This document shows positions 38,099 through 47,193 of a stretch of 47,680 bases of DNA, in pieces (position 1 is the first letter of the stretch; each line of letters begins with the position of its first letter). This DNA comes from Planctomycetota bacterium. GTDB lineage: Bacteria; Planctomycetota; Brocadiia; Brocadiales; Brocadiaceae. Both the position numbers and the translations under genes were made by a program. A model generated the notes under the pieces. The model worked only from the letters and a program-made list of their open reading frames with translations. It was not told the DNA's origin and ran no database searches. The stretch is taken from contig VGXV01000027.1 of the NCBI GenBank assembly GCA_016873165.1, positions 1 to 47,680 on the forward strand, given 5' to 3'.

Positions 38099-38408
38099 AA
38101 TAATAAAACGACACTTTCTGCTTTTCTATGAAATATGTAAGAGGGAAAAGGTTATGCACGTGGGAAAAATGAAATGATATCGGGAAGATCGCTTGTACGC
38201 ATGTATACTATTGTCCATGAAACAATACTATCTGCATTTCTCTATCCATAGTATTTTATTTACTGATATTCATCAAAATCCGAACGAGTCGGAAGAAACA
38301 CGAAAAGAAAGCAAAAAATTATAAGGCAAACCTGCCTGCTGTCAGGCAGGGCTTCAGCCTTCCGAAAACAAACCTTGGGGTTCACCCCTTTATGCCGCCG
38401 GTCAAATA
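38099..38408. terminator. Intergenic region with hairpins downstream of the ATPase operon
   Basis: These 310 non-coding bases lie after atpK. Two stems are visible: GGGGTTCACCCC (about 38379-38390) and CCTGCCTGCTGTCAGGCAGG (about 38330-38349), the latter followed on the minus strand by TTTGCC and later T-rich sequence. Together they are the likely end of the ATPase transcript, although a canonical U-run is not immediately adjacent. The epimerase promoter must also lie here. Confidence 0.45.
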
Positions 38409-38867
38409 TCAGGAAAGTGTTTTGCCGATAAATACCAGGACAAATAAAGCAACCGTTTCAATAACGCCAAGAGCCATAAGATAGTTACCGAATCCCTGTC
38501 CTGTTTCCGCCAGCGCATCAGATGCTCCTGCACCTGCACGACCCTGCATCCAGGCAGAAAGTCCTAATGCAAAACCACCCATGAATCCGGCGCCCAGCAA
38601 TGCGGGAAAAGAAACGCCTGATACAGCGGCCTTCATTATATTTCCCATTAAAATCATTCCGTAAATAGTTTGAGATAATGGCGCCCCGACAAATGCAACC
38701 AGCATAAACGGAGCAGACTTGTTCTGAGCATAACACTTTTTCCATCCGCCGATAGCCGCTGACGCCGCCGCTCCTGTGCCAAGACAGGAACCCATTGCCG
38801 ACATTACCAGCGCAGCCACGGCCCCCAATTTACCAATAGAAATAATCGTTTTCGGATCTACTGCCAT
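38409..38867 (-). CDS. atpK: V/A-type ATP synthase subunit K (proteolipid ring)
   Basis: This 152-residue protein has two fused helical hairpins (four membrane helices), as in NtpK. ATG at 38867 with AAAGGAG six bases upstream is preferred over GTG six bases further out. The first hairpin has Gln66 in PLSQTIYGM where a carboxylate would sit; the second has Glu137 in GVIETVALF, so each subunit carries one ion-binding carboxylate. Gln108 in WMQGRAGAG is also conserved. The Ser-Gln/Gln/Glu set resembles sodium-binding K subunits, but ion preference cannot be decided from sequence alone. Last gene of the operon. Confidence 0.92.
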   Translation of the reverse strand: MAVDPKTIISIGKLGAVAALVMSAMGSCLGTGAAASAAIGGWKKCYAQNKSAPFMLVAFVGAPLSQTIYGMILMGNIMKAAVSGVSFPALLGAGFMGGFALGLSAWMQGRAGAGASDALAETGQGFGNYLMALGVIETVALFVLVFIGKTLS

Positions 38868-38908
38868 ACGCACTCCTTTCTTGTCTGTTTATTCAAAACT
38901 TCCGTATT

Positions 38909-40663
38909 TTATTTTTTTTGTTTTTTTGAAAACGGATTAAAGGGAATGCCTTTCCATTGCACCCCTACGTGACCGGAAAATTCCAATGTATTCAATCGCA
39001 CGCCATGCACAAGAATACCCAACGCCATAAGCGCTATATTCAAACCATGTCCCAGAAAAAGTATCAATGCCGCAATTAATCCGGCAAAGATACTATTAAT
39101 TCCCTTTTCCAGCGCCATTTCGTTAAAACTCATCGCCACGGCAAGTGAAGCGCTGCCAACGGCAAAAAGACGTATGTAAGAAACAACATCAACAAAATTG
39201 CTGATTACGTTCAGGGGAAACATCATAAGATCCGGCCAGTCATTCTTTATCTGCCTGGGAGTGGTCATGAATAAAACAACGCAACCCAATGCCACAAACA
39301 ATAGATAATACCCCCACGCGGGAAACGTTGCGTCAAGGATCATTGCACGCGCGGTAATATACATCATCCACGTCATGCATATCCAGCCGAATTGCGCGAT
39401 AGCCTTCAGGCTGTTCATCATTCGTATCGCATTCCATGCGTGAGCAACCGTCAGGTGAATTGAACCGATCAGGAAACAAAGATGCATTATGTTCTTTTCA
39501 TTATTAAGCCAATCCACGCGCAATGCCTTGAACGGCGCAGGAATATTGCTTAAACCGAAATAAACTCCCGTTAATACTCCCCACACTATCGTACATACGC
39601 TGAGGATGCCAAGTAAGATAAAAGGCGCTGCCGGCGCTTTTGAAAATATCTTTCTTGATATTATTGTTATTAACAAAAAGAAGGCGCCGTATCCCGCATC
39701 TCCGATCAATATCGCGGAAAATACACTGAAAAAAATCAGAAAAACACCACTGATATCCTTTTCTGTATAACCGGGAAGGATATTGATCATGTCGAATATC
39801 GATTTGATAGGCTCCACCCACTTTGGATTGCGTATAAGGGTAGGCACTTCATCTTCCCCGGACGGATCGGCAACCACTACCCCGCATCCTTTCAGTGAGG
39901 AGACATTCAGAATTTTATCCACTGCATCCGCAGGACAAAATCCCTTAAGATAAAGAATATTTTCAGCGCTCCCCATGCCGGCTTTCACTTCCAGGAACCT
40001 GATCCTTTCTTTTGTTCTCAAAAGAGCTTCGTTTATCACATCCTTTTCGCCGCTTAAAAGGTCGAATTCCCCGGAGACCGATTTCATCTCTTTTTCAGCA
40101 TTAACAATACCTGTTTCTATTTCCGCCAGTGATTGCCCCGGAATCTGAAACTCTTCATAATCATCACATTGAAAGTCTTTACGGCCTATAAATGCAAAAT
40201 AATTATAACTCTTGTCAGTATTAATCATGAACAGCATGCAGCCATCAGGAGCCGTAACAGGTTGATGCAAAGGAGAACGGTAAAGCCGGACGGTTATCCC
40301 ATTTTTTGCCAGTAATAAAAATTGTTCCGGATCAAAGTTTCCATAAGGCTGTATCCGCTGTTTTTCATAGGTCAACTTTTCACATACCTCTTCCAGTTCC
40401 TTCCTGCGCTGGGCAAGTTTCTCCATTTTTCCCAATGTAACATCTGCCGCGTCACCAGAAGTCTTTCCCGCCGGACTAATCGGCAATGCATCATATGCTT
40501 TCTGCAATCTATCGTAATATTCCTTTTCCTTTTCCAGTTCATCGCAGATTGGCGGCTTGCTATGAGTAACATGCAATACTCCCATCTCATGCAATGCCTG
40601 AAGCACATCTTCCTGGCCCTCTTTCAGGCACAAGAGAATAATTTTCTTCATTGGTATTATCAT
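38909..40663 (-). CDS. atpI: V/A-type ATP synthase subunit I
   Basis: This 584-residue stator subunit has a cytoplasmic N-terminal half (about 1-290, starting MIIPMKKIILLCLKEGQEDV) with alpha-helical hairpin segments. The C-terminal half has about seven membrane helices that form the ion half-channels next to the K ring, including the FVDVVSYIRLFAVG helix, whose Arg is the essential channel arginine. Its start overlaps the end of atpD by 4 bases. Confidence 0.93.
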   Translation of the reverse strand: MIIPMKKIILLCLKEGQEDVLQALHEMGVLHVTHSKPPICDELEKEKEYYDRLQKAYDALPISPAGKTSGDAADVTLGKMEKLAQRRKELEEVCEKLTYEKQRIQPYGNFDPEQFLLLAKNGITVRLYRSPLHQPVTAPDGCMLFMINTDKSYNYFAFIGRKDFQCDDYEEFQIPGQSLAEIETGIVNAEKEMKSVSGEFDLLSGEKDVINEALLRTKERIRFLEVKAGMGSAENILYLKGFCPADAVDKILNVSSLKGCGVVVADPSGEDEVPTLIRNPKWVEPIKSIFDMINILPGYTEKDISGVFLIFFSVFSAILIGDAGYGAFFLLITIISRKIFSKAPAAPFILLGILSVCTIVWGVLTGVYFGLSNIPAPFKALRVDWLNNEKNIMHLCFLIGSIHLTVAHAWNAIRMMNSLKAIAQFGWICMTWMMYITARAMILDATFPAWGYYLLFVALGCVVLFMTTPRQIKNDWPDLMMFPLNVISNFVDVVSYIRLFAVGSASLAVAMSFNEMALEKGINSIFAGLIAALILFLGHGLNIALMALGILVHGVRLNTLEFSGHVGVQWKGIPFNPFSKKQKK

Positions 40664-41265
40664 GAGCCTGTCTTTACCTCCTGGAATTTCCCTTTGGCTA
40701 TTTTTGCCCTTACTACTGCCGCCGTTTGTTCGTCCGCAAGATATATTCTTATTTGCCTGATATTTTCAGCACACTCAGGAATTTTTACTTTTTCAAAAAG
40801 ATTAACACGCTGTGAAGTCACACGAAGCTCTTCTGACAGGAGTTCTCTCTGCCGTTCGTAGATAGTAAGTTCTATACGAATTTTCAGCAACCGTTCCATC
40901 ACCGCAATTCCATCGTCAACCCATGGAGGAGTGGCAAAATAATCTACAGGACTTCGCTCATATTCAACAGAGTCAAATACGGGAATGTTTACTCCTGCGA
41001 TGTTACCGATACTCCGCTTTACGTCTTTTACTTTTATATAAGAGCCGATGTCAACATCTTCAGAAAACAAACGTATCCACGCGTTCAGACCTTCCCATAT
41101 CTGATTCTCCTCTTTCTTTTTTTCCGATATAAGATGGTCAATCTTCCTCACCTCAATCTGAAGCTGCATTTTTTTCAGTTCCAGGGTAGGAAGATAACGT
41201 TTATAGCGGCGCAACGCATCTCGCTGTGCCTTTAGTTCGTTTTTTGTAAATTTTACCTTTGGCAT
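40660..41265 (-). CDS. atpD: V/A-type ATP synthase subunit D (central shaft)
   Basis: This 201-residue, mostly coiled-coil subunit begins KVKFTKNELKAQRDALRRY and ends with a long helix (QRVNLFEKVKIPECAENIR), the standard layout of the shaft subunit D that rotates inside the A3B3 head. Length is normal. It is separated from atpB by about 490 bp of repeats, the only large gap in the operon. Confidence 0.93.
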   Translation of the reverse strand: MPKVKFTKNELKAQRDALRRYKRYLPTLELKKMQLQIEVRKIDHLISEKKKEENQIWEGLNAWIRLFSEDVDIGSYIKVKDVKRSIGNIAGVNIPVFDSVEYERSPVDYFATPPWVDDGIAVMERLLKIRIELTIYERQRELLSEELRVTSQRVNLFEKVKIPECAENIRQIRIYLADEQTAAVVRAKIAKGKFQEVKTGS

Positions 41266-41276
41266 ATTAATTAAAA

Positions 41277-41305
41277 AAAGGTGTCGGGTAAGAAACCCGA
41301 CCTAC
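41277..41305 (-). repeat. GTAG hairpin (GTCGGGTTTC family)
   Basis: On the minus strand GTAG (41305-41302) is followed by GTCGGGTTTCTTACCCGAC, a clean stem-loop 12 bases upstream of atpD. Confidence 0.7.
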
Positions 41306-41309
41306 ATCT

Positions 41310-41427
41310 AAGTTTAGGAAATTCAAGGCGATACCGTAGCGCGGGGGTTTATCCCCCGCTGGGCGCGCATTCCCCGCAATTGCCGGCCATAAAGGCCGGC
41401 GCTACAAGTCGCAGAAGGCCTAATTAA
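41310..41427. repeat. Repeat family E, copy 1, carrying two REP hairpins
   Basis: It begins AAGTTTAGGAAATTCAA and ends GGCCTAATTAA. Inside, a GTAG hairpin with a GCGGGGG/CCCCCGC stem (from 41336) faces a GCCGGCC/GGCCGGC hairpin ending CTAC at 41402-41405. A nearly identical copy is at 47022-47142. Confidence 0.8.
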
Positions 41428-41437
41428 TAAAATTTCT

Positions 41438-41561
41438 AACGTTTAGGAATTTCAATCTTTGTAGGGTGGGCATCGCCCACCGTCTCACGCTGTTTACCTT
41501 ATATTTTGGTGGGCAATGCCCACCCTACTCTGTTAAAAGCAGCCGAATGCCTAATTAAATG
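41438..41561. repeat. Repeat family E, variant with different hairpin cargo
   Basis: The ends are the same as the neighbouring copy (ACGTTTAGGAATTTCAA at left, GCCTAATTAAATG at right). The interior is an inverted pair of GTAGGGTGGGCA hairpins (GTAG at 41461, CTAC at 41524-41527). The constant ends with exchanged cargo are the notable feature. Confidence 0.75.
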
Positions 41562-41644
41562 CCTAGGATTTTCATACTTTTATTAGTAAACACACCCCTC
41601 CCTGCCGGACAGGCAGGCCTGCCCCTCTCAAGAGGGGAATTATG

Positions 41645-41670
41645 AAAATCCCCTCCCGGGAGGGGATTTT
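41645..41670. terminator. Perfect 26-base palindrome, possible intra-operon terminator
   Basis: A stem with AAAATCCCCTCCC and its exact complement, GC-rich with terminal A/T runs on both sides, could act as a bidirectional intrinsic terminator or processing site between atpB and atpD. A GCAGGC-rich stem (CCTGCCGGACAGGCAGG) lies just before it. Confidence 0.5.
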
Positions 41671-41752
41671 GGCTTGCCCGCCTGTGGTGGGGGTGGGCAA
41701 ATAAAAGTCGTTGGGGTTTTAAAAGAAAAAACCCAGTCTAATTAAAGGTTTA

Positions 41753-43075
41753 TTATAAAGTACCATTGGATGCAGCAGCAGGCCAGAATTTTTCAATCAG
41801 TTTTGTCGGAATCCCCGTCTCCGCGGGCTGAAAACAATCGGCAAGTATTTGCCATCCTAAATTCAGCGCCTGTTCCAGCGGAATATTTACATTCAAATCC
41901 ATCATCTCACGTTCGAAACGTTCCCCGTATTTTAATAATTTGTTGTCCCATGCGCTCATCCGGAAGCCCATGGACTGTTTTTCAATGCTTTCCTTATACA
42001 AAGCATAAAGTTGTATCATCGAATCCATAATAGCGCGATGATCTTCACGTGTCCTGTTATTCACTTGTTGTTTAAGCCTGCTTAGCGAACCGAAAGGCTC
42101 AATCCTTCCGTTTCTCAGATAAAATTGACCTTCAGTAATGTAACCGGTATTGTCAGGTATCGGATGCGTAACGTCGTCACCGGGCATAGTTGTTACTGCA
42201 AGAACAGTAATTGACCCCGCGCCCTCGAAATCAACGGCCTTTTCATAACGTGATGCAAGCTGGCTGTAAAGATCACCGGGATAGCCCCTGTTTGACGGTA
42301 TCTGTTCCATTGTATTTGCGATTTCTTTAATTGAATCGGCAAAATTTGTCATGTCCGTCAGCAACACCAGGACGCGTTTTCCCTGCAATGCAAACTGTTC
42401 TGCAACCGCAAGACTCAAATCAGGCACAAGGATACATTCCACCGTAGGGTCTGCCGCAGTGTGAATAAAAAGTATCGATCGCGTAATAGCGCCATTTTTC
42501 TCAAGAATATTTCTAAAGAAAAGATAATCATCGTGCTTCAGGCCCATTCCGCCAAGAATAATGATGTCTACTTTTGCCTGCAGCGCAATCCTTGCAAGCA
42601 AAGCATTGTATGGCTCGCCGGCAATGGAAAATATCGGAAGTTTCTGAGACTCTACCAGGGTATTAAATACGTCAATCATGGGGATTCCCGTTTGTATCAT
42701 ATTTCTGGGAATCACACGTTTTACGGGATTTACCGAAGGCCCGCCAATATCTATCATATTTTCAGTAATTGACGGCCCGTTGTCACGAGGTTCGCCGCTG
42801 CCGGTAAAAATGCGCCCGAGCATTGATTTTGAAAACGGCGTTTTCATTGAATGCCCCAAAAAACGAATCTCGGCGTTTGTGGATATCCCCTTCGTTCCTG
42901 CCAGCACCTGCAGCGACACCCGATCTCCTTCAAGCCTGATAACCTGGGCAAGAGAACTGCCCTCCCTGGATGTTATTTTTGCCAGCTCCCCATAAGCAAC
43001 CTCATCGGCAATAACGGTAATGACATTTCCTGCGATTTGCTCGATTTTATTGTATATTCTGCGCACTCTCCGCAA
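41753..43075 (-). CDS. atpB: V/A-type ATP synthase subunit B
   Basis: This 440-residue regulatory nucleotide-binding subunit of the A3B3 head lacks a Walker A lysine, as expected for B. Typical segments are [54 protein letters not shown] and the [15 protein letters not shown] loop. It starts 29 bases inside the end of atpA. Confidence 0.95.
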   Translation of the reverse strand: MRRVRRIYNKIEQIAGNVITVIADEVAYGELAKITSREGSSLAQVIRLEGDRVSLQVLAGTKGISTNAEIRFLGHSMKTPFSKSMLGRIFTGSGEPRDNGPSITENMIDIGGPSVNPVKRVIPRNMIQTGIPMIDVFNTLVESQKLPIFSIAGEPYNALLARIALQAKVDIIILGGMGLKHDDYLFFRNILEKNGAITRSILFIHTAADPTVECILVPDLSLAVAEQFALQGKRVLVLLTDMTNFADSIKEIANTMEQIPSNRGYPGDLYSQLASRYEKAVDFEGAGSITVLAVTTMPGDDVTHPIPDNTGYITEGQFYLRNGRIEPFGSLSRLKQQVNNRTREDHRAIMDSMIQLYALYKESIEKQSMGFRMSAWDNKLLKYGERFEREMMDLNVNIPLEQALNLGWQILADCFQPAETGIPTKLIEKFWPAAASNGTL

Positions 43076-44822
43076 CCTCCCCGATCATTTTGTCCAATTG
43101 TGCTTCTATCCCCTTAAACTCAAACGACCCCATATCAACATAATTCCAGTCTTTTGTCCTCTGTGTTAACGTTTGGAAAAAAGCCCTTGCCTTGTCTTTA
43201 CTATCAAACGTCATTTTCGTCTCAAGTATTTTAATAATTTTGTCAAATGTATATCTTTGTCTTTCCGCAGAAACAGAACTGTCAACAGAATGAAATGCGT
43301 TTTGCTGCATATAGGTCGAATCAAGATACTCGCCTTTCAGATACGTAATAAAATCATCGATCGACGTGCCTTCTTCGCCGACCACCTTCATCATCTGTGC
43401 GACGTCATTCCCGTCCCTGAGGGTTTTTTGCGCAAGTTGCAAATCTTCCGGTTTTACAATACTGCAATACTTGCTCCAGCTATCGAGAGGATGAATGGCG
43501 GGATATCTTCTTGCGTCCGAGCGTTCTCTTGATAATCCATGAAATGCTCCAACAACCTTGAGAGTCGCCTGGGTAACCGGTTCATCAAAGTTCCCTCCTG
43601 CGGGGCTTACCGTGCCGCCAATGGTAACTGATCCCATTGAACCGTCATACAGTTTCACAATTGCGGCACGTTCATAAAACGCCGCAATAACAGATTCGAG
43701 ATACGCGGGATACGCCTCATCACCGGGTATTTCCTCAAGGCGCCCCGATACCTCGCGAAGAGCCTGCGCCCATCGGGAAGTGGAATCCGCCAGCAGCAAC
43801 ACATGCAATCCCATTTGCCGGTAATATTCGGCAATTGTCACCGCGGTATAAACCGATGCCTCACGCGCTGCCACCGGCATGGAACTGGTATTGCAGATAA
43901 TCACTGTTCGTTCCATGAGACTTTTTCCCGTTCGCGGATCGGTAAGTTCAGGGAATTCACGGAGTGTTTCCACCACCTCACCCGCCCTTTCACCGCAAGC
44001 GGCAACAACAACAATATCAACATCTGCGTTCCTGCTGATAAGTTGCTGCAATACAGTCTTTCCTGCGCCGAAAGGACCGGGAACGCAAAATGTTCCTCCC
44101 TTTGCAACCGGGAAAAAAGTATCGAAAATTCTGATCTTTGTCATAAGAGTTTCAGATGGCATAAGCCGTTCACTGTAGCATTTCAGCGGTATTTTAACCG
44201 GCCATTTCTGGATCATGGAAACCTTGACAATGGAACCTTTTTTATCCTTGAGTTCCGCAATAACTTCATCCACCCTATATGAACCGGGTTTTGCAATCCG
44301 CTCAACGCTATATCTTCCCTTTAATGAAAAGGGAACCATAATACGATGGGTAAAAATTCCTTCAGGTACGGTGCCAATCGTGTCTCCAGACCTCAATGTA
44401 TCATCTTTTTTTGCAACAGGGGTAAATTCCCATTTTTTATCTCTCGGAAGGGCGTCAAGATACACACCGCGCTTTAAAAAGAAACCGCATTGTTTGGCAA
44501 GTTCGGGAAGAGGGTTTTGAAGTCCATCGAATATCTGTGTTAACAAACCTGGCCCCAGCTCCACCGCCAGCAGTTCACCGGTAAAATCAACATGCCCCCT
44601 CACTTTCAGCCATCTTGGTTCTTCCAGAATCTGCAAATCCGCATAGCGCCCCCGTATACGTATCACCTCCGCCTTCAGCCGTGCGTCTCCCAGAACTACA
44701 TAAGCCACCTCATTTTGTCTCACCGTTCCGTAAAATTCCACGGTCAACATATTGCCATTTATCCCAACAATTCTCCCGCAATGGCAATTTACGCTTTCAA
44801 TACTTCCGCATTTACATCCCAT
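43047..44822 (-). CDS. atpA: V/A-type ATP synthase catalytic subunit A with Cys-rich N-terminus
   Basis: This 591-residue catalytic subunit has Walker [10 protein letters not shown] (249-257), the A-subunit-specific non-homologous region (about 115-190), and [17 protein letters not shown] followed by [15 protein letters not shown]. It couples ATP hydrolysis or synthesis to ion flow. The N-terminus is odd: before the usual [15 protein letters not shown] start it reads [15 protein letters not shown], two CxC pairs. No other ATG is available between 44822 and codon 25, and AAGGA lies eight bases upstream, so the extension appears real. It overlaps DUF2764 by 11 bases. Confidence 0.95.
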   Translation of the reverse strand: MGCKCGSIESVNCHCGRIVGINGNMLTVEFYGTVRQNEVAYVVLGDARLKAEVIRIRGRYADLQILEEPRWLKVRGHVDFTGELLAVELGPGLLTQIFDGLQNPLPELAKQCGFFLKRGVYLDALPRDKKWEFTPVAKKDDTLRSGDTIGTVPEGIFTHRIMVPFSLKGRYSVERIAKPGSYRVDEVIAELKDKKGSIVKVSMIQKWPVKIPLKCYSERLMPSETLMTKIRIFDTFFPVAKGGTFCVPGPFGAGKTVLQQLISRNADVDIVVVAACGERAGEVVETLREFPELTDPRTGKSLMERTVIICNTSSMPVAAREASVYTAVTIAEYYRQMGLHVLLLADSTSRWAQALREVSGRLEEIPGDEAYPAYLESVIAAFYERAAIVKLYDGSMGSVTIGGTVSPAGGNFDEPVTQATLKVVGAFHGLSRERSDARRYPAIHPLDSWSKYCSIVKPEDLQLAQKTLRDGNDVAQMMKVVGEEGTSIDDFITYLKGEYLDSTYMQQNAFHSVDSSVSAERQRYTFDKIIKILETKMTFDSKDKARAFFQTLTQRTKDWNYVDMGSFEFKGIEAQLDKMIGEVAESAQNIQ

Positions 44823-45354
44823 AGCATATTTCCTTAGATTTTCTCTCGAAGAGTTTTTCTACTACGTCACGCCCCTTTTCATCATTAAGTGATTTCCACC
44901 TCATTATCAATTTCAGCTTCAGCACAAACGAAAAAATTGAGGACATGCCGAAAAAATCAGCGCTTGCCAATTCATCGAGAACTCTCCATCGATATTTGTC
45001 CAAAGCAAGCTCTTTTTCGAGGGGATTTTGTTTGCCAAGCGCCTCAGCAGCCACTTTTGCCTCGTTGATGCCGATCTCCGCATCATCTTTTAAGAACGGA
45101 CGCGCATCGATGTGAAATCGCGCAGTTCTTGCCGCAACAAGGGCATTTTTCAGATGAATTTCACTTTGACGCCACTTCCTGACAAACGGATGCCGGGCAA
45201 ACTCCGGCTGATCGTTTATTACATACTCCATATCCCGCCTGTCCTGAGAATCAAGCATATTTTTGCACGACTCAAAAAATTCACCGGGAGTAAACGAAAC
45301 ATCCCCCTCTAACGTAAGCGGTACAAGGCTTGCAACCAGATAATAGTAGGCCAT
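44812..45354 (-). CDS. DUF2764 family protein of the V-ATPase operon
   Basis: This 180-residue protein (MAYYYLVASLVPLTLEGDV ... FTPGEFFESCKNML) belongs to DUF2764, found between atpE and atpA in chlamydial, spirochaetal and Bacteroidetes V-ATPase operons. It is soluble and largely helical. Its position and size suggest that it replaces or assists the missing C/d-type connector subunit, but this is unproven. It starts directly after the stop of atpE and overlaps atpA. Confidence 0.87.
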   Translation of the reverse strand: MAYYYLVASLVPLTLEGDVSFTPGEFFESCKNMLDSQDRRDMEYVINDQPEFARHPFVRKWRQSEIHLKNALVAARTARFHIDARPFLKDDAEIGINEAKVAAEALGKQNPLEKELALDKYRWRVLDELASADFFGMSSIFSFVLKLKLIMRWKSLNDEKGRDVVEKLFERKSKEICYGM

Positions 45355-45987
45355 TCAGTCCTCCTTAACAAGGGTATTCGCAACACGGTGAATGATTGCA
45401 GCAAGGTATGGTTTTAAGAAATAACAAATAGAATCCGCAATTGCTTCCTGACTAAAATCGTGAAAAACGTTGTCAGATTTTATCGACACTCTAAATCCTT
45501 TGATTATTTTATCGTCCGCATGAATCTCTATCCCGCTTTGAAATTGTTCCCGGTATTTCTCCATAAACAATTTCACCACCTTCTTTTGGTCTTCCGGGCT
45601 AAGCAGCATATTGATCCTGCCCTCGGCAAAACCCTTATCGGCATACGCAGTGGCAATCTTTATCATCATTTGTATAAGTGTGTCGGGAGAAAGAGCCTCC
45701 CCGACGGAATGAAATGCTATTTCTTTTAAAAGATTATTAACACCGTTGCCAATTGTTATGAGGACGTCCCTCCCCGCGTGTTCCAGGGTTTTGACACTTT
45801 GCTCAGTAAATAACCGGGCATCCTGTTCCGCCTTTTCCAGTACTGCTTTTGCTTTTTCCTCCGACTGTTTAATTATCATCGACGCCTGTGCCCTGGCATC
45901 TTCAATAATTTTTGCAGCCTCCGATTCCGCCTTTTCAACGCCTTCTTTCCTGATACGATTCAATAAATTTTCAAGATTTTCAGCCAT
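45355..45987 (-). CDS. atpE: V/A-type ATP synthase subunit E (peripheral stalk)
   Basis: This 210-residue first gene of the operon has an Ala/Glu/Lys-rich coiled coil (about 1-90, for example KAESEAAKIIEDARAQA) followed by a globular C-terminal domain that contacts the head (for example INMLLSPEDQKKVVKLF). This is the normal layout of subunit E. The stalk partner G is not seen in the operon. The sequence upstream (45988-46155) has no gene and should hold the promoter. Confidence 0.9.
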   Translation of the reverse strand: MAENLENLLNRIRKEGVEKAESEAAKIIEDARAQASMIIKQSEEKAKAVLEKAEQDARLFTEQSVKTLEHAGRDVLITIGNGVNNLLKEIAFHSVGEALSPDTLIQMMIKIATAYADKGFAEGRINMLLSPEDQKKVVKLFMEKYREQFQSGIEIHADDKIIKGFRVSIKSDNVFHDFSQEAIADSICYFLKPYLAAIIHRVANTLVKED

Positions 45988-46155
45988 AATTTATAATCCC
46001 ATTACTGAATAACACTATTTCTTTACATGGAGCGCATTATATTATAAGCATCTGTTGTGATACAATTTAAAAATTATACCCCTTTTTTGGACGCGGATGA
46101 ATGCGGATCATTGCAGATAAAAACATACGCTCTATTTTTGAATCACGTATACTTG

Positions 46156-46291
46156 TTTTATACTCAAAATGCGCACTTTTCATTGATAACGGGGTGTCAC
46201 GGACTGTACAGACGCATAGCAATGCGTCTCTACGTTTGTCCGTGTTGAACGAATGCAACGTTTCACACATTGTGAGTTTCTGAGTATAAAA
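46156..46291. repeat. MITE family D, copy 1 (136 bp)
   Basis: The ends are TTTTATACTCAAAA and the inverted CTGAGTATAAAA. It carries a GTAG hairpin on the minus strand (GTAGAGACGCATTGCTATGC, 46233 down to 46209). A second, inverted copy lies at 46923-47193. 46292-46419 holds no recognisable feature. Confidence 0.75.
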
Positions 46292-46419
46292 TCGGTGTTT
46301 ATTCGTGTCTCATTTCATTATTAAAATATTATTTAAACACTTTGCCTGTGGCAATTCCATAAAAATGTTTGTAACCATTTTTCGGCAAAACTTTCATTGC
46401 GTGAGTAACTGTTCTTTAA

Positions 46420-46671
46420 GGGAGCATTCACAAATTTCTGCAAATCCATCATTCTTGTTCCCAAGTTCCTGCTTGAAAACACAATTGTGAAGGAAGCCCA
46501 TGCTTTCTGTTATGAGAAGCGAACCTGCCTGTCGGCTTGTCTGCTGCCAGGCATGGCAGACAAGGCTTCTAAAGCAATTATCTGCCTGCCGGACAGGCGG
46601 ACGTTCCAAAGCAGGATCTTTGGAACGAGCCATGGTCTATTTTGGAATTTTGCAAAAAATTGGAAATACCC
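46420..46671. repeat. MITE family C copy (252 bp), aged
   Basis: It starts GGGAGCATTCACAAATTTCT and ends TTGCAAAAAATTGGAAATAC plus CC. Imperfect flanking repeats TGTTCTTTA and TATTCTTTG (shared TTCTTT core) suggest an old 9-bp target duplication. The interior shares ATCCATCATTCTTGTT and the ACGTTCCAAAGC / CTTTGGAACGAGCC stem with the copy at 29392, plus CTGCCTG-type palindromes. Confidence 0.7.
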
Positions 46672-46816
46672 TATTCTTTGCGATGTGGGAAATGTCTGTA
46701 ATCATACCATAGGGGTGACTATGAATTCTGCTAACTTGACAGCAGTAAAAGGTCTTGAGATATTCGGTTCATTGATTTTCTCCTATTTGATTTAAAGCGC
46801 CTTACGAAAGGAGTGA

Positions 46817-46888
46817 ATGATGGACACTCAATTTATAGTAGATGAATCAGGTAATAGGACGGCTGTTAGTAGCACAGCTAATTCATAA
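46817..46888 (+). pseudogene. Truncated antitoxin-like fragment
   Basis: An AAAGGAG ribosome-binding site precedes ATG-ATG at 46817-46822. The frame reads MMDTQFIVDESGNRTAV, typical of the start of small antitoxin-like proteins, then diverges and stops after 23 codons. Downstream sequence to 46922 shows no continuation in the same frame. It is probably the remains of a RelB/Phd-type antitoxin gene. Confidence 0.45.
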
Positions 46889-46922
46889 TTAGATGTAATT
46901 AGGATGATATAGGAGATAAAAA

Positions 46923-47193
46923 CTATACTCAGGAAGCTCACAATGTGTGATTTATAAACAACCTTGCACAAGTTCAACACGGACAAACGTAGAGACGCAT
47001 TGCTATGCGTCTCTGCAGTCCAAGTTTAGGAAATTCAAAGCGATACCGTAGCGCGGGGGTTTATCCCACGCTGGGCGCGCATTCCCCGCCATTGCCGGCC
47101 ATAAAGGCCGGCGCTACAAGTCGCCGAAGGCCTAATTAAATGCCACCCCGTTATCAATGAAAAATTCATATTTTATGAGCATTTTGAGTATAT
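46923..47193. repeat. MITE family D, copy 2, inverted and split by a family E element
   Basis: Read in reverse it matches 46156-46291: CTCACAATGTG, AGTTCAACACGGACAAACG, the GTAGAGACGCATTGC hairpin (from 46989), then CACCCCGTTATCAATGA and TTTTGAGTATA. Between CAGTCC and CACCCCG sits the family E copy at 47022-47142. The right end abuts the ATG of the antitoxin pseudogene at 47192. Confidence 0.75.
47022..47142. repeat. Repeat family E, copy 2 (121 bp)
   Basis: It is nearly identical to 41310-41427, from AAGTTTAGGAAATTCAA to GGCCTAATTAAA, including both REP hairpins (GTAG at 47048, CTAC at 47114-47117). One stem base differs (TTTATCCCACGC instead of TTTATCCCCCGC). It interrupts MITE D copy 2. 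Confidence 0.8.

Noticed and set aside
40322-40861. 179-codon plus-strand frame opposite atpI/atpD
   Set aside because: It is antisense to two well-supported ATPase genes, with no family signature.
41266-41752. Possible CRISPR array in the atpB-atpD gap
   Set aside because: The repeats are palindromes of different sequence, not identical direct repeats with regular spacers.
43803-44282. 159-codon plus-strand frame opposite atpA
   Set aside because: Shadow of the conserved catalytic subunit; no domain and no ribosome-binding site.
46487-46795. 102-codon plus-strand frame
   Set aside because: It consists mainly of MITE family C sequence and palindromes; no protein similarity recognised.
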